The notes under the pieces were generated by a model. The model was given only the letters and a program-made list of their open reading frames with translations, was not told the origin of the DNA and ran no database searches. The position numbers and the translations under genes are program-made. This document shows positions 44,887 through 50,577 of a stretch of 50,577 bases of DNA, piece by piece. This DNA comes from Plakobranchus ocellatus (taxonomy: Eukaryota; Mollusca; Gastropoda; Plakobranchidae): contig BLXT01001485.1 of NCBI GenBank assembly GCA_019648995.1, positions 1,188,977-1,239,553 on the forward strand. The letters run 5' to 3'. Numbering within the stretch: position 1 is the first letter of the stretch; each line of letters starts with the position of its first letter.

Positions 44887-44995
44887 AGATTTAGAAACGG
44901 AAAAAATTGACTTTGAGAGTAATGGTGAATTGAACTTTTACGGTTTGTATCTGGGCTTCAGACTTTTCTACCAAGATGTGCTTGTGCTAATGTAA
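44887..44995 (+). CDS. Weak candidate terminal exon
   Basis: After the acceptor-like GCTTCTCTTCTTAAAG, a phase 2 frame gives 35 residues (DLETEKIDFESNGELNFYGL, then VLVLM at the end) to TAA. Short, no known family, and easily a chance frame. Confidence 0.15.
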
Positions 44996-45592
44996 CTATA
45001 TATTTCTGTCCACATTATCATAATGTATACTAGCCTATTTAATGAGCATTAATAGTCCAATGGCTATACATGCACTAGGAAATCTTCACTTATAAGTTCA
45101 ATTTCACCTTCGATGTATAAATATACATGTATTATGTAACAAACTTTATTAATTTAAAAAGGATTGTGTTCTAACAGGATTAGTAAATGATTCACAGACA
45201 AAAAAAAATTAATCAGTTCAATTCTTCAAAGGACGTTCTCGCCTCTTTATTATCATTTGGATTTACTGTATCAAAAGTGTAATGCAAATGGTTAGAGAAG
45301 AAGCTTAAGTTATTATTTTATGGTGTTGAGAAAAGGTTGGGAAATTGCACACAAAAGAATAATTTTTGTCTATGTCTTTTTGACATAATATTAATGTGAT
45401 TATCAACAAAGTAGTAAATGTCCTTGTTTCTTAGTGATCATTTTATGTGGAATATGCAGTATGCCAGACATTTTGAGGATAAAATGTTTTTGTGAGAAGA
45501 AATTGCCTTATAGCAAACGTAAATATGCCAAATTTTCATAACAGTTGTTAAGTAAATGTCTTTGTGCTGTCTCTATGAATTATTGTTATTGG

Positions 45593-45598
45593 AATAAA
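45593..45598 (+). terminator. TMEM208: Possible distal polyadenylation signal of TMEM208
   Basis: GGAATAAAGAATG, 3.7 kb after the TMEM208 stop. It is the first canonical AATAAA I found downstream on this strand. A nearer variant signal may be the real one. Confidence 0.3.
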
Positions 45599-46516
45599 GA
45601 ATGTAACTTTTAAACTTTCTGGATTACAGCTGAGAGCTCATCAGTAGCTATTATATAGTATTAAATGTATTAGTATTAAGGTTTGGGTCATGATTACTTC
45701 TTTTATATTATATATGTCTTTTTTTTTCAGTGTACCTGTTTTTCTCTCTTGTTTTTTCAAGTGCATTCCATCTTGTCACCATGTGTGCAATCTATATGTA
45801 GAGATTTCTTTGTTGTTGGGTGTTTTTTTTTCAGATACCATATTAATTTGGTGGTAGTTGTACGAAATCCCTGAGTAATTTTTGTGTTCAATACTTTTCT
45901 TGTAAGAGAATTTTTATCTTAAATTGGAAGAGGCCAAAGCAAATATGCTTGCAATTGATGCTTTGCTTTCCTTAACTAATTTTGTCTATATTTCTGCACT
46001 TTAGAAAGAGAAATGTTAATAAATCATGGGTGCTACCTTTCAAGATTCTGCCGTTTTTTTTTTCTTTTGTGTTCACTGAAACCTGAGATAGTTTTTCAAA
46101 ATTTTTTTTTAATATATTATGGGCTATGTATAATACCTTCCTGGATCATTGGCTGCCATCAGGTTTTTGGGAATTTTTAGGTGGCAAATCTGGTAAAAAA
46201 AAAAATCACATTTTTAGTATGATGTCCAAGCTTATAGTTCACACTTTTATGGCAAGAAAAACACCCAACTTAAACCTGTATTTCAATTCTGTGAGTTTAA
46301 ATACTGTATTTTTTTAAATTCTATTTTTGAGGTAATGTTAAATTGCCGTTTAAACATGTATGCATTTTGGAAAAACCTTAACCAAATACTGCCAGCTCAG
46401 TGAAAAACTTTTTAAAAATATTTTTTTTTCAAATTTTCAAATCAGTTATTTGCAATAAACTGGCTTAAACTTATTTCAAGATATTTTTTAACGGACCATT
46501 ATTTTTTTTTTTCCAG

Positions 46517-46691
46517 AACTCTTTTTGATTGTCTAAAGCTCTTTGCACTGGTTGTGGGCTACTTTTTTCTTTTCATTGAGCTTGTGTATGTTTGTCTTGA
46601 GGATGGTCCCAATGATTGGGATGACGTAGAGAAAAGTTTTGAGTTTAAAGACATAAACCTTTCCTCTGATGTAGATTTTTCATTTGATTGA
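46517..46691 (+). CDS. Candidate terminal exon: hydrophobic helix plus acidic tail, unrecognised
   Basis: Preceded by a 14-base T-run and TTCCAG, an excellent acceptor. Phase 2 reading gives 57 residues to TGA: a membrane-like helix (LKLFALVVGYFFLFIELVYV) followed by a strongly acidic tail (EDGPNDWDDVEKSFEF and on to DVDFSFD). The shift from helix to acidic tail looks like a real type-II tail or single-pass C-terminus. No family recognised. TMEM208 exon 4 also ends in phase 2, so an alternative TMEM208 terminus is formally possible. Confidence 0.35.
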
Positions 46692-47108
46692 TTTAAGTAT
46701 GCAGATTTTTACAACAGTAACTCTGCTTATGCAAGTAAAAATAAGTAGTTGGTAAGACACAAAGCCTCATTGAATTTATCCTTGGGTTTGTGCGAGTTGT
46801 CCTTTTTTCATGCTTTTATTAACATATGTTTTATGTAAACTCTGTTTAACAGGTGTGTAATTTGCTTTTTGATGAGTGACGATGTGGTGAGAGAGAGAGA
46901 GCAGTTCGTCTTTGCTTGTTGATAGTTTTCCATCAGGCTAGAGAGTGCTTAGTAAACTTCAAATCTTTGTCCTCCTGGAAGACGTTCTGTATAGCAGGTA
47001 TACTTTTGGAGTCAATGAAGATTGAGATAGTTTTAGGTCTCCAAGTTGAGTACTGTCTCTTGCATAGAGAGCTTGTTAGCCATATTATTTACTCAAATAG
47101 ATATTGAC

Positions 47109-47162
<54 letters not shown>
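47109..47162. repeat. (TA)n microsatellite followed by poly-T
   Basis: TA dinucleotides to 47144, interrupted by one G, then a T-run ending in CAG. No coding sequence follows. Confidence 0.9.
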
Positions 47163-47163
<1 letters not shown>

Positions 47164-47935
47164 AGCGTTTGGGGCTGATATGTGTTGTTGCTGGCAGACT
47201 TGAATTCGATTTTTTGTTTTTCGTAAGTCTTGTGACATAGCTGAAGCATAGCTCTTCCACCTCTATCTCTTGAACCTTTGTTTTCTTCAACTAATTAGTT
47301 GGGAGATTAACTAATTTAATTGATTGTATTAAGTCATGAGCTGTCATGTCAATTGTTCATTTAAGAAGTGTTTGTTGACTGTGAAAATTATGGATAATGT
47401 ACTTTAAGTCTGTATTAAATTATGAGCCTGTTAAAAAAAAAGGGTTAGGTTGAGTTTGATTTTTTTTCTTTTATGTTTGTTGAATGCAGCTTGCTACATT
47501 ATTTGAAGAGGATTCCATTCTTTTATTTGGTTTATGCGTGTGTGTGACACAGTTTACCTTTGCAATAATGGGATAATAGATTGTGGATACTTCAGAAATT
47601 ACATCCTAGTAGAAAAGATAACTTATAAATTTTAATATGAAATCTGAAAAAAAAAAATCACTAGGCTGATAAATTTTTATTCCTGGAGGTTATTCATTCA
47701 AACGAATAATCACTACATGCTATTGCTATCAATACTAAAAGTATGTTTGTCATTACTCATTACCCAGCAAAAGTTAATCTAACTTTAAATCAAAATCTCG
47801 CATGCATTTTTTTTGTACACAAGTAAAGCGAGGTTATTACAATAACCTCATGTGGGGCAAGAAAAGACACCAGGCACAGACAAGATATTTAAACTCTGGT
47901 AAGGATATAAACGAGGTTGTTATATATTCAAAAGT

Positions 47936-47941
47936 TTTATT
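47936..47941 (-). terminator. NFS1: Possible polyadenylation signal of NFS1
   Basis: AATAAA on the minus strand, 545 bases after the NFS1 stop codon. Confidence 0.4.
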
Positions 47942-48485
47942 ATACATCTGAGGATGATTGAACATCCATCACTCTTTGCAATTTCCCTCCCCTCGTTTCC
48001 CCTCCTATATAAACAATGCATTCTTTAAACAGCATGATCTACAATTCACATTATTTTGCAACTAAATCTGCTACAAAAATAAGAGACTTAAGCTGGGTTA
48101 TTTTAAGAGAAGAAAAAATTTAAAGCAAAGAAAATCTCAAAAACGATTTTAATTGTAAAACACATTCTTATGAATTGTGGTTGATTAAAAGCCAGTTTAT
48201 GAAACAAATTTTCAACCACCTCTATCATTGAATGGAAGATGCGTTTAGATTTGCCTTTTCTCCTTATCATCACAAATAGGCAAAGATAAAACATGTTTTT
48301 GACCAGTTAGGAATAAAATGAAAATAAAGGGGAAAAAATTGAAATCAAATTTCTAAAATTTCATACAACTGGACTCCATGATTTGATAAGTATGCCAAGT
48401 TGTCCTTGTAAGATTGCAGGCTGCTTAGTTCCTTCCTTGCTCAATAGTGAAGTAAAAAGACAAGCTCAGTCCAGCCGTGTGTAGT

Positions 48486-48549
48486 TTAATGTTGAGTCCA
48501 CTTGATGCTTTTGAGATCGATCCCTTCTTGAACCATCTCCCATAATGGA
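48486..48549 (-). CDS. NFS1: NFS1 terminal exon
   Basis: Acceptor CTCTTCTTGCAG. Encodes [20 protein letters not shown] and a TAA stop. Confidence 0.95.
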
Positions 48550-49755
48550 CTGCAAGAAGAGAATGTACATTGTAATTTATTGCATTGTAGCAAAATTTTT
48601 TACACTGCAAGAATGCCAATCGAAAAAAAAAAAAGATGCTGATGAAGAAGAGCATAAAAAGCAAACCTCTTCAAACCATATCAAGTGAAGCAAGTGTTGT
48701 TTACACTTTGGAGAAACACGAGTTGTTTTTTTTCCCTTCCCCTTTTTTAAATGACTTTTTAAAATAAGTTCTACAGTGGAGACCTCAAAAACCTAAGCCT
48801 GGTAGATCAGAGTCAAAAGTGCAGGATTTTTTTTTTGTCTCTGGCTCTGTTAATGGATCTCAACATCTGCAGTAAAAAGAACTTGTTTCTCTTAGTTTGA
48901 AGCCAATAATACCACGGATGGTATGGGACAAATTTGTTCATGTCTTCTTCTAGTCTGAATTTCATCATCGTTTAGATGTCAAGCAATTCTGACTTCTGTT
49001 TAAAAAAAAAAAAGAAGGAAGCACATGACACTCACAGCTTAGCCCAGGCTGCAGGTGTTGTGCAAAATAGAAACTTGGGGAAAAATTGAGCATACAAAAA
49101 AGGAACACGTCTAATGTGATCGATTACTCGCTTGACAATTTTGTAAAACAGAGAAAAAAAGAGTAGTTTAAATCCTCTTCACTGAAATTTAATTCCTTTT
49201 AAAATTCAAATTTTATATTCTCTTTAAAAAAAAACGGCTTTATATTTCCAGAGAAGTCTTGAATTATTTTTCATTTCACTATGAGGTGATCGAAAAAGCT
49301 GTTTTTAAGCCCTAGTTTTATTTCTGCCTTTTAATTCTTGCGATCACTGCATAAATCATACTTCAGAAGAGATTGCACAAAGTTCTTACAATTAAGAGGA
49401 AGGTGACTTACATACAGGGCGTTTCATTTGAATTTTCTTCTTTTTCTACCCTTAATCTAGTAAATCAAGGGGCATTTCATTTCTGAATAATTCCAGAAAT
49501 GAAATGCCCCTTGATTTTCTAGATTAAGGGTAGAAAAAGAAGAAAATTCAAATGGAAACGCTAAATCTGCATGAATGAGGCTATTGATATCGTGCCAATA
49601 TGAGAAAAGTGGATAAATAAAAGGCAGGTTAAGTATGGGTTATGAAGATACTAGATTAGACGTACCTCATTTCTCTGAGTCTCTTCACATGCTCAATGCA
49701 CTTTTGTGCTGTATAATCAATCTCAGCCTCTGTGGTGAAGCGTCCTATTCCAAAT
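48486..49755 (-). CDS. NFS1: Cysteine desulfurase NFS1, last two coding exons, 5' partial
   Basis: PLP-dependent mitochondrial enzyme that takes sulfur from cysteine for iron-sulfur cluster assembly on ISCU, with ISD11/ACP and frataxin. Exon 49666-49755 gives [20 protein letters not shown] then EHVKRLREM; exon 48486-48549 gives [21 protein letters not shown] and TAA at 48486-48488. Both match the eukaryotic NFS1 C-terminus, whose last residues (IKWTQH) are almost invariant. Phase at the junction is AG|T, and sites are GT-AG. The next upstream exon (with the active-site Cys loop) is not within 49756-50577, so it lies beyond the window. The intron contains a long hairpin. Confidence 0.95.
49420..49560. 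repeat. Long near-perfect inverted repeat (hairpin) in the NFS1 intron
   Basis: Arms 49420-49485 and 49494-49560 are reverse complements over about 66 bases, with one mismatch and one single-base indel, around an 8-base loop. The arms contain TTCTACCCTTAATCTAG and CAAGGGGCATTTCATTTCTG. The left arm starts 106 bases downstream, in transcript sense, of the 49666 donor edge. Confidence 0.93.
49666..49755 (-). CDS. NFS1: NFS1 penultimate coding exon
   Basis: Acceptor CTATTTTTTCAG, donor TGAG|GTACGT. 29 full codons with [15 protein letters not shown], matching the conserved [17 protein letters not shown] of other animals; the split first codon supplies the preceding Arg. Confidence 0.95.
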
Positions 49756-50577
49756 CTGAAAAAATAGATAAAACATGTATAAAAATTCTTCTCGCAATCT
49801 CTTTATTCTTTGCACATCAAGGGCTGTAAACTAGAGTAAAAAAGGTCAAGTTTACTCATTATTTCAACATAATTTTTTCTTTAATCACGATACTTTTAAA
49901 CCATTTCCGTTTTCTTGAAAATTGGCTCTGCAGTAATATCTGACAATAACAACAGCTTCATTTTAGATCTTATCTCAATGATCCATGGTTTATGCCTATG
50001 TATCATATAATTAAATTTTATAGCGTTATCAAACTATTGAGCCTTCTTTACACCCATGTTGCTTGGGGTCTCAGATCTTTGTTAAAGTACAAAAAATTAT
50101 CAAATCTAATCTATTTTTATTGTGATGGAACACAATAGATGATGATTAGTACATCAAGATGCCAAGTCACAAAAGGTGTTTAAAAAAAGGCTCATTCAAA
50201 GAAAATATATTTAGCTCTAGTCTCTTAGTCTTCATGAGAAGGAAGAGGAAATGTTATTAATGATCAAAGAGATGGCCTGTGGTGATTCCTTCATGCTAAT
50301 ATACTCCTCTTCTAGAGTATTGCTGGGGTCACTACTTTCAATGTTTAATAACCTGACTATCTGTAACATTGCAAGTCACAAGAATAGTGAGAGAAATCCA
50401 CACATTCATAGATTTACAGAGGTCGAAGAAAGAGGAAAGATGAATAAATACTTCAAGATCAGTCCAAATTAGTTGAAAGTCATATATTAAATCAATGATA
50501 AAGCCAGAAACTGCATTTCATATATTTTGCAATACTCAACTGAGAAAAGAAAGCAAGCTGTGTAATATATCTGACAA

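Larger units (their letters stand above)
41853..48485. other. TMEM208 3' UTR and intergenic region up to NFS1
   Basis: About 6.6 kb between convergent genes. The first AATAAA that I found on the plus strand is at 45593, so TMEM208 may have a very long 3' UTR. Also present: an inverted-repeat element (42613-43023), three open segments with acceptor-like sites listed separately, a TA microsatellite and several poly-T runs. Confidence 0.6.

Noticed and set aside
45683-45874. Plus-strand frame with two internal TTTTTTTTCAG acceptor-like sites
   Set aside because: The encoded sequence is low-complexity Phe/Cys/Val and neither acceptor leads to a convincing exon.

Overview
The window is an AT-rich stretch of animal nuclear genome with split genes and GT-AG introns. 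It holds parts or all of four conserved protein-coding genes, recognised by splicing exons by eye and comparing the products with well-known families. Protein similarity to vertebrate orthologues, long AT-rich introns and the frequent palindromes TCTAGATCTAGA and TAGGCCTA suggest a lophotrochozoan invertebrate, most likely a gastropod mollusc. That assignment is an inference and was not tested.

Layout: (1) 281-5971, plus strand: the C-terminal half (7 exons, 354 residues) of an organic anion transporting polypeptide (SLCO/OATP) with its cysteine-rich Kazal-like loop; the 5' half lies outside the window. (2) About 6.3-14.7 kb: intergenic, between convergent genes, with small repeat elements and no convincing gene. 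(3) 14709-32473, minus strand: a complete lysyl-tRNA synthetase gene (KARS1), 15 coding exons and 580 residues, with every exon phase consistent. Its first intron contains an alternative exon (28798-29089) encoding what looks like a mitochondrial presequence that joins in frame to the shared second exon, the same arrangement as in mammals. (4) 32.5-37.8 kb: intergenic between head-to-head genes, with the KARS1 promoter, a CT microsatellite, and a 382-N assembly gap flanked by two copies of the same sequence. (5) 37804-41852, plus strand: complete TMEM208, 6 exons and 173 residues, an ER protein of the SND targeting route. (6) 41.9-48.4 kb: probably a long TMEM208 3' UTR plus intergenic DNA, with an inverted-repeat element and three open segments that may be exons of an unrecognised gene. 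(7) 48486-49755, minus strand: the last two coding exons of NFS1 (mitochondrial cysteine desulfurase); the rest lies beyond the right end.

The genes are housekeeping or transport genes and do not form one pathway, although KARS1 (mitochondrial form) and NFS1 both serve mitochondria. The most interesting points are the KARS1 mitochondrial exon, a perfect DR1 nuclear-receptor motif 93 bp upstream of the KARS1 start codon, two long near-perfect hairpins inside introns, the duplication around the assembly gap, several candidate non-autonomous DNA transposons, and the orphan open segments downstream of TMEM208. I found no tRNA, rRNA or CRISPR, and nothing that clearly qualifies as a new biological system.
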